A DNA stretch of 64,000 nucleotides from Janthinobacterium sp. TB1-E2 (GCF_036885605.1 NZ_CP142523.1:4464001-4528000), one strand, 5' to 3'. Shown: positions 1-9,606, counted from the stretch's first letter. Notes: generated from the letters alone by a model not told the origin. Translations and numbers: made by a program.

Positions 1-404
1 GCGCGTGGCTGATCAAGCGGCTGGAGAAAGCCGGCCGCGAAGCGGCGGACACGAACACCCTGTGGGCGCTGGCCAGGGTCGGCGCGCGCCAGCCCTTCCA
101 CGGCAGCGCGCACGAAGTGGTCGACAGCGCCACCGTGGCCGACTGGCTGCACGTGCTGCTGGCGCTGGACTGGAAAAAGACGGAACCGGCGGCGTTTGCC
201 GCCACCCACCTGGCGCGCATGACGGGCGACCGCTCGCGCGACATCGGCGACGAACTGCGCGCCACCATCCTCGCCCGCCTGAAAGCCGTGGGCGCCCCAC
301 CGCTGTGGCAGGCCATGGTCAGCGAAGTGACGCAACTGGACGAAGCGAATACCAAGCGCATGCTGGGCGAGGCGCTGCCGCCGGGCTTGAAGCTGATAAT
401 TTGA
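1..404 (+). CDS. Hsp70-family protein with DUF3731-like C-terminus (3' end only)
   Basis: The frame is open from base 3 and stops at 404, so only about the last 133 residues are present. The segment LWALARVGARQPFHG followed by a helical W-L-x-x-L-L-A-L-D-W stretch resembles the DUF3731 tail found behind the Hsp70 ATPase domain in some proteobacterial DnaK-like proteins. The ATPase domain itself would lie left of the window, so chaperone activity is inferred from this tail only. The gene points toward the following minus-strand defence module and is convergent with it. Confidence 0.55.
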   Translation, partial: AWLIKRLEKAGREAADTNTLWALARVGARQPFHGSAHEVVDSATVADWLHVLLALDWKKTEPAAFAATHLARMTGDRSRDIGDELRATILARLKAVGAPPLWQAMVSEVTQLDEANTKRMLGEALPPGLKLII

Positions 405-546
405 AAGCTATGCGGGACAATCAGACTGACCAAACACTTGTTTAACAGACCGGTAACTTCCAAGTGCTTCAGTTTATCTAACGACAGTGGGGAGGAGCCG
501 CCTCTTGCCTTACCTATTAGGTCAGGTGAAATCTAGGCTACTAAAT

Positions 547-2292
547 CTAAGGAGCAAAAGCATGTACATTTTCCTCACCAAACCATTTTCCTAACCTTCC
601 GAGTGATGCCTCCGACAAATGCTGCGTAAAGAGTACAGCCAATCGTTTCTTTGGTCGCGAGCATGCCACATAAAATAAATTTCTGTTTCGCTGGAACTTT
701 GCTTCGTCGGCAGGGACATCGAACGTTTCTAGTAGCTCATTGAAATTGTACTGGCTCCAGCCACGCCCAGCGACAACTAGCACGTTCTCGAATTCAGCTC
801 CCTTGACACCGTGTTTTGTGGAGAAAGGGGTGCTGTCATCGACGAATCGCGCGAGCGCCGAGACTTGCTTATAAGGCACGCTTCGAAGGCTACGCACCCG
901 CCCAATCAGTTTAGGCTCTTCTTCTCCAGGTTCAGCATCCCACTTTTGAAGGTCTCGCTCCCTGCGCTCTACAGCGTCTGGGATCCGTGGTCTCCGCGTA
1001 GTCATCAAATGATCCATAACATCCCCCACAGTCCCGTTTTCCCTGAAGTTCAACAGCGTGGCCATATCTTTTACCCAAGCGGCCTTTTCAGTAAACGAAC
1101 GGATATTCGGTGTGCGCGCATCGAGTGCAGCAAACATCTCACCGAACTTCTTCTTATCGTACGCAGAGCAAACCGGCTCGACAGTATCCAGTAGAAACTT
1201 AACGTGAGCGTCTTCTTTCTTTAGGAACGACTCATTTCGACTGTACACCTTTGCAAGTTGATCGTATCCCTGCTCAGTAGCAAGAACGCTATGTGTAAGC
1301 ATGAGAATCTTTGTTTTCTCCGCAGAGAAGTCCCATCCTTCTCCCTCCAGCCTGAGGCGCAACGCTTCGAGGTGTTCGTGCGCCACATCAGATGGAAGAT
1401 CGTTGGTCCAGTGCCCGCCCCCCTTGCCATCCCGACGCACTCCTTTCCAACCGTTAGTGTGAAACGCGACAGCAATGCCTGCGCTTCCAGGCTCGCTGCA
1501 TGACTGCGGCAACCCAGGCCGCATTCGGTTCAAAACGTTTACTACTGTCTCAACCGAACGGAAATTTGACTTCTGCGGAACAGTGATGAGATCGGTGTTT
1601 TTGATTCCTCCGGTGCCTTCCGCATAAATCTTTTGCCAGTGATCACCAAAGAAACCAATCAACGGACTATCAGCCTTCCCAACAAAATGTTCCAGCAGCG
1701 ATTCTACAAATTCTTTGTCCGTGTCCTGATATTCGTCGATGAAAAGAACGGGATAACGTGCGGCGAATATCCTCCGAAACTTTGGCAGCCTCATGAGCTT
1801 TACTATGAGTGCAAGCACGTCATTGTGGCCCAACGATACCATGCTGTCTTCCGGTGCAGCAGAAGGATAGCCGAGGTCATATTCGATTGGTCTACCTGCC
1901 ACGTCACCACCTTCGTCGAGTCGCTCCTTCCATTTTGGAAGGTTTGGCAACTCTGCCCTCAGGTTTGGCTGGAAGTCCTTAATGAGGGACCAACAGAAAG
2001 CGTGGATTGTCGATGTAACGACTGAAGGATGTCCGTCAATACGCGACTTTATCTCGTCACTAGCGACGTTAGTGAACGTGATGCAAGCAACCTTGGCATT
2101 GCGTCGAGCGAATTCACGGCCCTGATTGCCGGTCACATATCGCAGCGCTTTGACCAACGAGTAGGTCTTTCCGGAACCAGCTCCAGCTTCGAGCAGGAAG
2201 CTCTGCCTTTGGTCGATACATTCGAAAATCGCATTAAGCGATTCTTCGGCGGCTACTATGGCTGGATTCGGCATGAGTGGGTTCTTAGGCAT
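547..2292 (-). CDS. gajB: Gabija-type UvrD-like helicase (GajB)
   Basis: A 581-residue superfamily 1 helicase. Walker A GAGSGKT is at residues 37-43, motif Ia ITFTNVASDEI near 71, the DEYQDT Walker B motif at 186-191, a VKGAEFENVLVV motif near 500, and motif VI (FYVACSRPKKR) close to the end. It starts inside the end of the upstream nuclease gene (8-base overlap), which implies translational coupling. OLD-family nuclease followed by UvrD helicase is the gene order of the Gabija anti-phage system, in which GajB senses DNA ends or nucleotide depletion and works with GajA. It is somewhat longer than the founding GajB. Base composition is clearly less G+C rich than the neighbours, consistent with horizontal transfer. 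Confidence 0.82.
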   Translation of the reverse strand: MPKNPLMPNPAIVAAEESLNAIFECIDQRQSFLLEAGAGSGKTYSLVKALRYVTGNQGREFARRNAKVACITFTNVASDEIKSRIDGHPSVVTSTIHAFCWSLIKDFQPNLRAELPNLPKWKERLDEGGDVAGRPIEYDLGYPSAAPEDSMVSLGHNDVLALIVKLMRLPKFRRIFAARYPVLFIDEYQDTDKEFVESLLEHFVGKADSPLIGFFGDHWQKIYAEGTGGIKNTDLITVPQKSNFRSVETVVNVLNRMRPGLPQSCSEPGSAGIAVAFHTNGWKGVRRDGKGGGHWTNDLPSDVAHEHLEALRLRLEGEGWDFSAEKTKILMLTHSVLATEQGYDQLAKVYSRNESFLKKEDAHVKFLLDTVEPVCSAYDKKKFGEMFAALDARTPNIRSFTEKAAWVKDMATLLNFRENGTVGDVMDHLMTTRRPRIPDAVERRERDLQKWDAEPGEEEPKLIGRVRSLRSVPYKQVSALARFVDDSTPFSTKHGVKGAEFENVLVVAGRGWSQYNFNELLETFDVPADEAKFQRNRNLFYVACSRPKKRLAVLFTQHLSEASLGRLGKWFGEENVHAFAP

Positions 2293-4330
2293 CTGCTGCC
2301 TCGTTCGGGATAATAACTTCCAGGATCACAGCAGCCGCAGTAACAAACGATCCAGCAGTCGCTAGCCATTCCAAGCCCTCTGTAATATAACGAGGGACTG
2401 ACCATTCGCCATCTTCAATAGCGTACTTGAGCGCAAAAGTGGACTTCTTCTGCCTAGAAGCATAATCCCATGCAAACTGCTCCGGATCCTTTGGATCAAC
2501 ATCAAATTTGACGGCATTCGCAAGAACGAATGCATCCTCGAAGCTACGTCCGCAAGGTTTCGCCCCCTCTTCGGGTACCTGATAAGCGATTCGGCGGTTT
2601 CCCTTGGCCTTATCTTCAGGTTTCTTGTCGAGTAATGCAGCAAGGCTCACATTAGCCCCACCGAACCAATCACGGATACAGGCATTGCTCGTGCCTTTTC
2701 CCTCCGATACCTTGCAGGCAGTGCCGCTATTCGGCCCCGTCACAGAGTCGAGATCCGTTATTATGAGGGCAGGAAGTTCCAAGAAGTCGAGTAGCCGTGC
2801 GAATATGTGAGCGTATGCGCCTCCGACCTCCAGAATCGCAACATACTGGCTACCAAGCTTCGCGCCAGCAACTAAGCCGGCATCTACCTTTTCCGTCATA
2901 CGTGGGAGGAGAAGGTGTTCGGCCGTTCCTTCGATCAGCATGACCTTGTCCGCGAACAAAAGATCGCACCGCGTCTGGCTCATGTACTGATGTAAAAACT
3001 CATTGTCCTTGTTGCTCTTATCTCCAAAATCTTTCTTTAGATCTCTAATTCGACTGCTAAAGAATCCTACTGCGGCTGGGTCAGTGGACACGAGGAAATA
3101 TCTGATCGCATCAAACGGTGCTTTGTTTGCCATGTGCGACGAATGCGTACTCACGACAAACTGAACTGGCCAGGGACGCTCGTCGCCTGAAATTTGTACG
3201 AATATCCGTGCAATTTCATTGAGCTTCTGGATAAAGACCTCCTGCATTTGCGGGTGCAAGTGAGCCTCAGGCTCCTCAATGAATACAAGATGAACCACCG
3301 GAGTACATGTTAAAGCCTTATAGGACTTATACGCCTCGAACAGTTTCAAAAGCATGTAAATAAGGTTACGTGTACCAAGTCCGTTATAAGCCTCGGGTAG
3401 ATGGATCCCACCACTCCCCGAATACTTTATCTTCGTGTGGTTCTTCAACAGCAACTCGACGTCAAGCGTGGTTTCGGTACGCAACTTGGGATCTGGCAGT
3501 CGGTAACCAAACAGATCAAGGGCGGGAAGCAGATTTGTGAGCTGGCCATTAAAGCTCTTGTCTATGTTCCCTTGTACGTCCTTGACTGCAGCTTTCAGTT
3601 CAGCGACAGTTTTACGATCAGCAGCATCAGCAGAGTCCGAACCTGCCGTCGCAAAGAGAGTACTAAGGATCTTCCCTAACGAATCATTATCCTTATGTGT
3701 CGTGTCGTCCAGGCCACGGTGCGCTGTGATGAGGTCACCTTGGATCGTCGCCTTTAACTGTGCCCACTCCATGGGCTTTCGATTTGTCGGATCGTTCGGA
3801 TCGACACCCGCAAGACTGCACTTGTATAGTTTTGGTAGACGCTCTCTTAAGACCTCGAAGAGCGCTACCTTTTTCGCTTCCTCGCCAGCACCGTCGACGA
3901 ATTCAATTTCTCCGAGCAGCGCTTTCACCTTTCCGTCTCCAAGTTGATAGCACACATGGATTCGTGCCTCGGTACAGTCCGGATCAAGATCAACGACAAA
4001 GTCACCAAGCGGACCAAGGTTCATCTCGTCCTTCTCGTATCTCAAGGTTAGCCAAATCTCGATTTCAGGAAGTAAAGCACGAACTTCTATTTCTTCCTTG
4101 CCAGCTGAGAATAGCTCATACGCAGACCAAAAGCAGGAGTGTGCACCGAGGGAAAAGTCTTCAAGCCGAAATGCAGCCGAACTTTCGAGGAGGAGCCGAC
4201 GAAAAAGTTCTGCAAGCGAGGTCTTTCCGCTGTTGTTCCTGCCGACGACCATGGTGGTCCCGTCCTCGAGGTACAAATCAGCGTTCCGAAGCAGGCGAAA
4301 ATTACGGATCTCGACCTTCTTGATTTTCAT
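2285..4330 (-). CDS. gajA: Gabija-type OLD-family ATP-dependent nuclease (GajA)
   Basis: A 681-residue protein starting at MKIKKVEIRNF. This ATG has an AAGGAG site four bases upstream, so it is preferred over a longer frame. The N-terminal ABC-type ATPase has Walker A GRNNSGKTS at 30-38, a YNGLGTRN signature-like stretch near 315 and Walker B FIEEPEAH at 350-357. The C-terminal Toprim nuclease domain shows VMLIEGTAEH (Glu467), the DxD pair in ITDLDS (Asp526, Asp528) and RSFEDAF. Class 2 OLD nucleases paired with a UvrD helicase form Gabija, where GajA nicks DNA once nucleotides are depleted. The stop overlaps the start of gajB. Confidence 0.82.
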   Translation of the reverse strand: MKIKKVEIRNFRLLRNADLYLEDGTTMVVGRNNSGKTSLAELFRRLLLESSAAFRLEDFSLGAHSCFWSAYELFSAGKEEIEVRALLPEIEIWLTLRYEKDEMNLGPLGDFVVDLDPDCTEARIHVCYQLGDGKVKALLGEIEFVDGAGEEAKKVALFEVLRERLPKLYKCSLAGVDPNDPTNRKPMEWAQLKATIQGDLITAHRGLDDTTHKDNDSLGKILSTLFATAGSDSADAADRKTVAELKAAVKDVQGNIDKSFNGQLTNLLPALDLFGYRLPDPKLRTETTLDVELLLKNHTKIKYSGSGGIHLPEAYNGLGTRNLIYMLLKLFEAYKSYKALTCTPVVHLVFIEEPEAHLHPQMQEVFIQKLNEIARIFVQISGDERPWPVQFVVSTHSSHMANKAPFDAIRYFLVSTDPAAVGFFSSRIRDLKKDFGDKSNKDNEFLHQYMSQTRCDLLFADKVMLIEGTAEHLLLPRMTEKVDAGLVAGAKLGSQYVAILEVGGAYAHIFARLLDFLELPALIITDLDSVTGPNSGTACKVSEGKGTSNACIRDWFGGANVSLAALLDKKPEDKAKGNRRIAYQVPEEGAKPCGRSFEDAFVLANAVKFDVDPKDPEQFAWDYASRQKKSTFALKYAIEDGEWSVPRYITEGLEWLATAGSFVTAAAVILEVIIPNEAADA

Positions 4331-4762
4331 GTAGCTCCTTAGAGTTATCCACCCATCTCGTGGGCAATGCCTACCACCATCAGAGGGCAGCAATTCCTGA
4401 GAGTATCAAACTACAGAAGGAGAAATGCCACAAATTGTCACAACCCTTAAAATTTACTCAGGATTTAACGGTGAATAAAAGAGAATCACTTGAAATAGTG
4501 AAAAATACTGAAGCGCAGGCAGTTTCTAAATATTACGGTGCCTGGGAGTATATATATCAAAGATGAGCGCGTAGCCATGGAGGTTGCGTTGCCAAAGCAG
4601 TCAGGTATACCACCAATGCCAATTGGATCTCTAGAGATAGTCAAGGCCCGAACACACAGTGGACGGTTCGGGCATCCCAAACCATGGAGCAGCACTGATC
4701 AACCACATCCATATGCTGGACTTAGAAGCACGTGGCGCAAAACACGTCGAGACCCCGTCTTA
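4331..4762. other. A+T-richer intergenic stretch upstream of the Gabija module
   Basis: About 430 bases without a convincing gene. The stretch is less G+C rich than the core genes and must hold the gajAB promoter on the minus strand, although I see no consensus promoter I would defend. Open frames crossing it show no family signature and run antisense into the GFA gene. No tRNA, integrase or flanking direct repeat was seen to mark an island end. Confidence 0.4.
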
Positions 4763-5185
4763 CTAGGGACTGAGCCCCTGATCTCCCTCAACATCAACGC
4801 GCGAGCCCGAATACCGCGGCAAACCATCTGCCAGCTTTACCCATTCCACTTGCGTGTCCGTATAGATATGGCTGTGCGGCGGCAAGCGCCCTGGCTCATC
4901 GAGACTGCCAGTGGTCAGCCCGACCTCGTCCGGGTCGCGCTCATCCTCGAACGTCAGCTGCGTGCCGCAGCGGGGGCAAAAACTGCGGGTGCAGTGTTCG
5001 CTGGACGCATACGGTGTGGCCTGCCCCTGCAGCCAGCGAAAATTCGCCCTCGGCACGCTGAACCAGGCGACAAACGGCGCACCTGAGGCGCGGCGGCACA
5101 TCGAGCAATGGCAGGCCGTTTCATGAAAGGCGCCCGTGCCCGCTTCGTAGCGCACGTCGCCGCATAAACATCCTCCGCTCAGCAT
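4763..5185 (-). CDS. GFA-family zinc-binding protein
   Basis: A 140-residue protein of the glutathione-dependent formaldehyde-activating (GFA/CENP-V) fold. Zinc ligands are readable: GGCLCG (Cys6, Cys8), CHCSMC (Cys25, Cys27, Cys30) and CPRCG (Cys70, Cys73), followed by the usual D-E-P-G-x-L-P-P-H-x-H-I-Y stretch. The ATG at 5185 is preceded by AGGAGGAT, so the longer upstream frame is rejected. Most members have no proven enzyme activity and formaldehyde chemistry should not be assumed. It stands alone, next to the low-G+C defence segment. Confidence 0.85.
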   Translation of the reverse strand: MLSGGCLCGDVRYEAGTGAFHETACHCSMCRRASGAPFVAWFSVPRANFRWLQGQATPYASSEHCTRSFCPRCGTQLTFEDERDPDEVGLTTGSLDEPGRLPPHSHIYTDTQVEWVKLADGLPRYSGSRVDVEGDQGLSP

Positions 5186-5247
5186 GGCATCCTCCTGCAA
5201 ATGAAAAAGGCGCCCAGTGTAGCGCCGCTGCCGCGCCACGTTTTGCG

Positions 5248-6789
5248 CTAGATCACGGCGACGATCAACAGCAGCACCGCCAGCGGCGCCTGCACCAGCA
5301 CGATGCCCGGATGCGTGCGGCGCAGCTGGGCCCACACGGACAGGCCCGGCACTTCCTCATGCGGATGGTGGGCTTCGTCGCGCAGCGACATCGCGTGCAG
5401 GAACATGCCGGCGATCAAGGGGCCGGGATTGACCCACCAGCCCTGCTCGAGCAAGCCGCGCGACAAATAGATGGCCAGCGCGCCGATGGCAAACGGCGAG
5501 GCCCACACGAGCGCCAGCATCAAACGGATGCCATAGAATTCGGCCAGTGTCCCCATGCGGTGCAAGCGGCTGACATCGTGGTTTTCCATGCGCCGGTCGA
5601 TGGCCAGCTCGGCGCGGCCGTACAGGGTCCACAGGCCGCCGAACAGGCAGCCCAGCAGCACGCCGATGACGATGTCGGCCACGAACACCGCATATTTATT
5701 GACGTCGGCCGTGCCGATACCCAGCGACGTGTGGGCGGCCGCATGCAGGTGCAAGCCGGCCTGCTCGCCTTCGGCCGTCGTATAGCGGTCGCGCACGTCA
5801 TGGGTGCTGCCGATATATACGACGTTCTTGCGCGGCGCCCCGGCATCCACGCCGGCCTGGCCATCGATCAGCTTGACGCGCGTGCGCGTAGGGTTCAGGA
5901 ATGCCGGCGCCACGGCGGCAGGATGAAACGGCGCGGTGACGGCATTCTGTTCGGCCGCCGCCTTGGCGTCGCCGCGGATGACGGGTTCGAACGCCCAGCG
6001 CGCCAGCTCCTTTTCGCTACCCGTGCGCCGCGCCAGCTGGCACACGCGGCCGGCCAGCGCCACCACTTCCTTTTGCTCGGACAGGGCGGCTGGCATGGGC
6101 TGCTTCTGCTCCTGCTCGTCGGCGCCATGCGCCAGCTCGAAGGCCACGGCCGCCAGCACGGGGCTTTTCAGCTCGATGCGCGTGACGGCGCCCATGCGTT
6201 CGCGGATACGCGGGCTGGCAAAGTGGATGCCGGCCGCGCAGCGCGCGCGTATCCACGGCAGGTTCTCGTTGCGGTCCGACTGTTCGGGCAGGATCAGCAC
6301 AAGCTGCCGACCATCGGCGGCCAGCCGGTCGAGCAGGCTGTCCAGCGGCCGCTCGCCCGCCTTGTGCTGTTCGTACACGGCCGGCGCCAGGTCCAGGTCG
6401 ATGGCCAGCACCTTGCTGCCGCGCGCGGCGGCGCTGGCGATCAATTGCTCCAGGCGAGAACGCTCCAGCGGTGCGCGCTCGTCGAAGACCTGTTCGAACG
6501 CGGGCTGGTCGATTTCGATGATGCCGGGCCGGTAGGCGGCACCCGGGTCCTTGCCCCGGTCCAGCAACTGCTCCTGCGCCGCGCTGGCGCGCAGCATGGC
6601 CGCATCGAGCCATTCGAGCACGTGAAAACCCTCGAGCGCCAGCATCAGCGCGGCGATCAGGCTGGCGCCGATCACATGGTGCAGCAGATGCGTGCCCGTC
6701 AGCTTGAAGGCCGAGCCCAGCTGAACGGCCGGCCATAGCAGGCGCCGCCAGAGTGGCGGGCGCGGTTGATCCGGCTGGCTGCTTTCCAC
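5248..6789 (-). CDS. CHASE2-domain membrane protein
   Basis: A 513-residue protein using a GTG start at 6789, chosen because GGGAG lies six bases upstream; a TTG at 6828 has no good site. After a short N-terminus there is one hydrophobic segment (about residues 35-60), then a periplasmic CHASE2 sensor region with RPGIIEIDQPAFEQVF and a G-S-K-V-L-A-I-D-L-D-L segment. Three or so further membrane helices fill the C-terminal 140 residues. CHASE2 normally feeds kinase, cyclase or phosphodiesterase domains; none is attached here, so any output must be through a partner. The ligand is unknown. Confidence 0.75.
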   Translation of the reverse strand: MESSQPDQPRPPLWRRLLWPAVQLGSAFKLTGTHLLHHVIGASLIAALMLALEGFHVLEWLDAAMLRASAAQEQLLDRGKDPGAAYRPGIIEIDQPAFEQVFDERAPLERSRLEQLIASAAARGSKVLAIDLDLAPAVYEQHKAGERPLDSLLDRLAADGRQLVLILPEQSDRNENLPWIRARCAAGIHFASPRIRERMGAVTRIELKSPVLAAVAFELAHGADEQEQKQPMPAALSEQKEVVALAGRVCQLARRTGSEKELARWAFEPVIRGDAKAAAEQNAVTAPFHPAAVAPAFLNPTRTRVKLIDGQAGVDAGAPRKNVVYIGSTHDVRDRYTTAEGEQAGLHLHAAAHTSLGIGTADVNKYAVFVADIVIGVLLGCLFGGLWTLYGRAELAIDRRMENHDVSRLHRMGTLAEFYGIRLMLALVWASPFAIGALAIYLSRGLLEQGWWVNPGPLIAGMFLHAMSLRDEAHHPHEEVPGLSVWAQLRRTHPGIVLVQAPLAVLLLIVAVI

Positions 6790-6908
6790 GGTGCGCTCCC
6801 TTGCGTGCGATGCCTGAATATCATTCAAGCAATAAATGATGACGAAAGGATAGTGTATTGCAGTTGTGTCCGTTTCGCCGCACGGCTGGCACGGGCCAAT
6901 CCGGCAGC

Positions 6909-8237
6909 CTACTTCGGCCTGGCCAGCAGCAGCTTGCCCAGCGCTTCGAAGGCCGGCGTGGTGGTCGGATCGTTGGCCGCATTGGCCGCCGTCGGCGTCG
7001 AGGCGAAACGCACGATCACCATTTCCGCCTTCGGATCGATGTAGATGCGCTGGCCGTACACGCCGCGCGCCATGTAGGCGCCATGGTCGTTATGCGTGAC
7101 CCACCACATGTCGCGGTAGCTCCAGCCCTTAAGCAAATCGTAGCCGCCCTTGGCGAACAGCTGCTTGTCGCCGCCACGGCGGATATCGTCGACGGCCGCC
7201 TTCGGAATGATTTGCTGGCCGTTGTGGCGGCCATCGTTGCGCAGCATCTCGCCAAAGCGGGCCAGGTCGCGCAGGCCCGCGCTCAAGCCGCCGCCGGCAA
7301 ACGGCGTGCCCGTCGAATCGACCGACATGTAGCCATCCTGCTCGGCGCCCAGCTTTTGCCAGACATGCTCGGACAGGTAGTCGTTGACGCTCTGCCCCGT
7401 GACCCTGGCGATGATCCATCCCAGCACATCCGAGTTGACCGTGCGGTAGCCGAAGCCCTCGCCGTGTTTTCCCTCATGCCGCACCGTTTGCAGGTATTCG
7501 AAATAGCTGCGCGGCCCCGTGTAATCCTTGGGCTTGGGCAGCGGATTGCCGGCCGCCGCGTGCTGCCACACTTCCGCGTTCGGGTCGGCGTAATCTTCGC
7601 TGAATTTCAGGCCCGTGGTCATGTCGAGCACCTGGCGCACGGTAGCGTCGCCAAACGCGGATTTGGCCAGTTCCGGCACGTACTCGGCCACCTTCTTGAC
7701 CGGATCGAGCTTGCCTTCGGCCACCAGGGCCGCGCCGATGGTGCCCATCACGGACTTCGTCACCGACATGGCGCCATGCTGGCCGCCCTCCTTCAATACG
7801 CCGAAATAGCGTTCGTACACGATGCGGCCCCGGTGCAGCACGACGATGCCGTCCGTGTAATTGGCGCCCAGCGACTGCTCCCACGTCATCGTATCCTTGG
7901 CGCCAAGCGGCGTGAAGCGCAGGCTGTCGATATCGTTGCGCAGCGCGCGCGGCAAGGGCACGGGCGCCTTCAAGCCGCGCGCCACTGCCACCGTCGGCAT
8001 CAGCTGGCGGAAGTGCGACACGCTCCAGCGCAGCTGCGGGAAATTGAAATAGCTGCCATCGTCGAAGCGGATGATTTTATCGGCCGGCGGCGGCGCGCCC
8101 ACCATCCATTGCAATGCAGCCGGATCGCTGGCGGCGGCCGACAGCGGCGCCGTCGTCTCTGCCGCATGGGCGCCGGCGGCCAGCGCCAGGCAGGCTGCGG
8201 CCAGAGCCAGGCGGCGGATTGGTGGCAGTGTCGTCAT
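6909..8237 (-). CDS. Periplasmic serine hydrolase (class C beta-lactamase fold)
   Basis: A 442-residue protein with a cleavable signal peptide (about residues 1-25, ending AHAAE). The class C beta-lactamase/esterase family motif SxxK is SVTK at residues 158-161, and a YRTVNSDVLG segment near 265 matches the Y-x-N region of 6-aminohexanoate-dimer-hydrolase-like members. The ATG at 8237 has GGAG upstream. Members include esterases, peptidases and amidohydrolases, and true beta-lactam hydrolysis is not implied. It is divergently oriented from the AcoR-like regulator. Confidence 0.8.
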   Translation of the reverse strand: MTTLPPIRRLALAAACLALAAGAHAAETTAPLSAAASDPAALQWMVGAPPPADKIIRFDDGSYFNFPQLRWSVSHFRQLMPTVAVARGLKAPVPLPRALRNDIDSLRFTPLGAKDTMTWEQSLGANYTDGIVVLHRGRIVYERYFGVLKEGGQHGAMSVTKSVMGTIGAALVAEGKLDPVKKVAEYVPELAKSAFGDATVRQVLDMTTGLKFSEDYADPNAEVWQHAAAGNPLPKPKDYTGPRSYFEYLQTVRHEGKHGEGFGYRTVNSDVLGWIIARVTGQSVNDYLSEHVWQKLGAEQDGYMSVDSTGTPFAGGGLSAGLRDLARFGEMLRNDGRHNGQQIIPKAAVDDIRRGGDKQLFAKGGYDLLKGWSYRDMWWVTHNDHGAYMARGVYGQRIYIDPKAEMVIVRFASTPTAANAANDPTTTPAFEALGKLLLARPK

Positions 8238-8349
8238 GCATTTCTCCTGTCATGGCTGGCACCCGCGGCGGCGCTCGCTTCATGCGATGCATGCTAACAG
8301 AGAAACTTTTTATCTTGTTCTACGGCATCCTATTGTGCGGGCCACGCGC

Positions 8350-8365
8350 TGAGACGAACGTCTCA
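8350..8365. promoter_or_regulatory. Palindromic operator TGAGACGAACGTCTCA upstream of the regulator gene
   Basis: A palindrome with 7-base arms (TGAGACG/CGTCTCA) and a 2-base centre, about 100 bases before the AcoR-like gene and also upstream of the divergent hydrolase. The same half-sites recur before the monooxygenase gene. The context also matches: GCGC precedes and CGCCATGCTGC follows both copies. It is probably the binding site of the regulator encoded next to it. Confidence 0.6.
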
Positions 8366-8463
8366 CGCGCGCGCCATGCTGCAGCGCAGGATGCGCGGCC
8401 CCGCGCTTCGTGCTAAAAACGAAAACACCATAAAAAAACAGACACGAGACACTGGAGAGCGCC

Positions 8464-9606
8464 ATGCCCTACGTCCGCCAGACCAGCCATATCGACCGCG
8501 TGCGCGACCTGATCGCCGGCCGCATCGTCAATCCAGGCGCCGATACGGCCAGGCTGGCGTCGTCGTACCGGCGTTCGCTCGACGACTACCGGCTCGATCC
8601 CGCATCCACCACGGGGCCGCGCATACTGACGGGGGCCGAACTGCGCGCCATCCAGCAGTCGGAAGAAGATTTTCTGCGCTCCACGGGCCAGTGCCTGCCC
8701 CGCCTGCACGCCATGGTGCGCGAAGCGGGCTACTGCGTCATCCTCGCCAATGCGCGCGGCGTGACGATCGACTATGTGGTCGACACGGACCAGCGCAAGG
8801 ACTTCAAGAAGGCGGGCCTGTACCCGGGTTCGTGCTGGTCGGAAGAAGAGGAAGGCACGTGCGGCATCGCCTCCGTGCTGCTCGACCACGAAGCCATCAC
8901 CGTGCACAAGACCGACCATTTCCGCGCCGCGTTCACGGGCCTGACCTGCAGCGCGGCGCCGATTTTTTCGCCGCACGGCGACTTGATCGGCGTGCTCGAT
9001 GCGTCGGCCCTGCGTTCGCCCGACGCGCGCGACAGCCAGCGCCTCGTCAAGCAGCTGGTGCGGCAAGGCGCGACCCTGATCGAGGACGGCTTTTTTCTCA
9101 AGTCCTACAGCCATTGCTGCATCCTGCTGGCGCACCGCAACCGCCACTTCGTGGAAGTGCAGCCGGAAATGCTGCTCGCCATCGACGAACATGGCGACAT
9201 CGTCGCCGCCAACCGCTGCGCGCGCGACGTCATCGCGGGCCTCGGCAGCCTGCCGCGTCCCGTCGCCGAGGTGCTGGAAGTGCGCGCCGAACGGCTGTTC
9301 GATGCGCGCGCGGGACGCAGTCTGCTGTCCTTGCGCCTGGCCGGCGGCAGCACCTGGCTGCATGCCCGCGTGCGCGCGCCGCTGCGACCGGCCAAGGCGC
9401 GTCCGCGCGCCATGCGCGAGGCGCCCGCCGCGCAAGACGTGGTGGCCTACACGGCGCCGGAACTGGCCGAACGCACGCGCATCGTCCACGCCATGAACGC
9501 CGCCAAATGGCGCCCGCTGCAGGCGGCCGCCATGCTGGGCATCTCGCGCGCCACCCTGTACCGGCGCCTCAAGCAGCTGCACATCGTGGCGCCGCACCGG
9601 CAATGA
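8464..9606 (+). CDS. AcoR-like transcriptional regulator without AAA+ domain
   Basis: A 380-residue regulator. Residues about 60-190 form a GAF-like sensor as in AcoR-type proteins (GSCWSEEEEGTCGIASVLLD, then H-K-T-D-H-F and an L-I-G-V-L-D-A-S strand). Residues about 335-375 are a Fis-type helix-turn-helix (AAMLGISRATLYRRLKQL). The sigma-54-interacting AAA+ domain that separates these parts in AcoR/NifA activators is absent, so it probably acts on ordinary promoters. GGAG precedes the ATG. The palindromes at 8350 and 9621 bracket the gene, suggesting autoregulation and control of the downstream monooxygenase. The inducer is unknown. Confidence 0.75.
   Translation: MPYVRQTSHIDRVRDLIAGRIVNPGADTARLASSYRRSLDDYRLDPASTTGPRILTGAELRAIQQSEEDFLRSTGQCLPRLHAMVREAGYCVILANARGVTIDYVVDTDQRKDFKKAGLYPGSCWSEEEEGTCGIASVLLDHEAITVHKTDHFRAAFTGLTCSAAPIFSPHGDLIGVLDASALRSPDARDSQRLVKQLVRQGATLIEDGFFLKSYSHCCILLAHRNRHFVEVQPEMLLAIDEHGDIVAANRCARDVIAGLGSLPRPVAEVLEVRAERLFDARAGRSLLSLRLAGGSTWLHARVRAPLRPAKARPRAMREAPAAQDVVAYTAPELAERTRIVHAMNAAKWRPLQAAAMLGISRATLYRRLKQLHIVAPHRQ

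Noticed and set aside
405..546. Attachment-site repeat at the left edge of the Gabija segment
   Set aside because: No direct repeat shared between 405-546 and 4331-4762 was found, and no integrase or tRNA is adjacent.
4538..5086. Plus-strand frame of 182 codons upstream of gajA
   Set aside because: It runs antisense through the GFA gene and has no recognisable domain.
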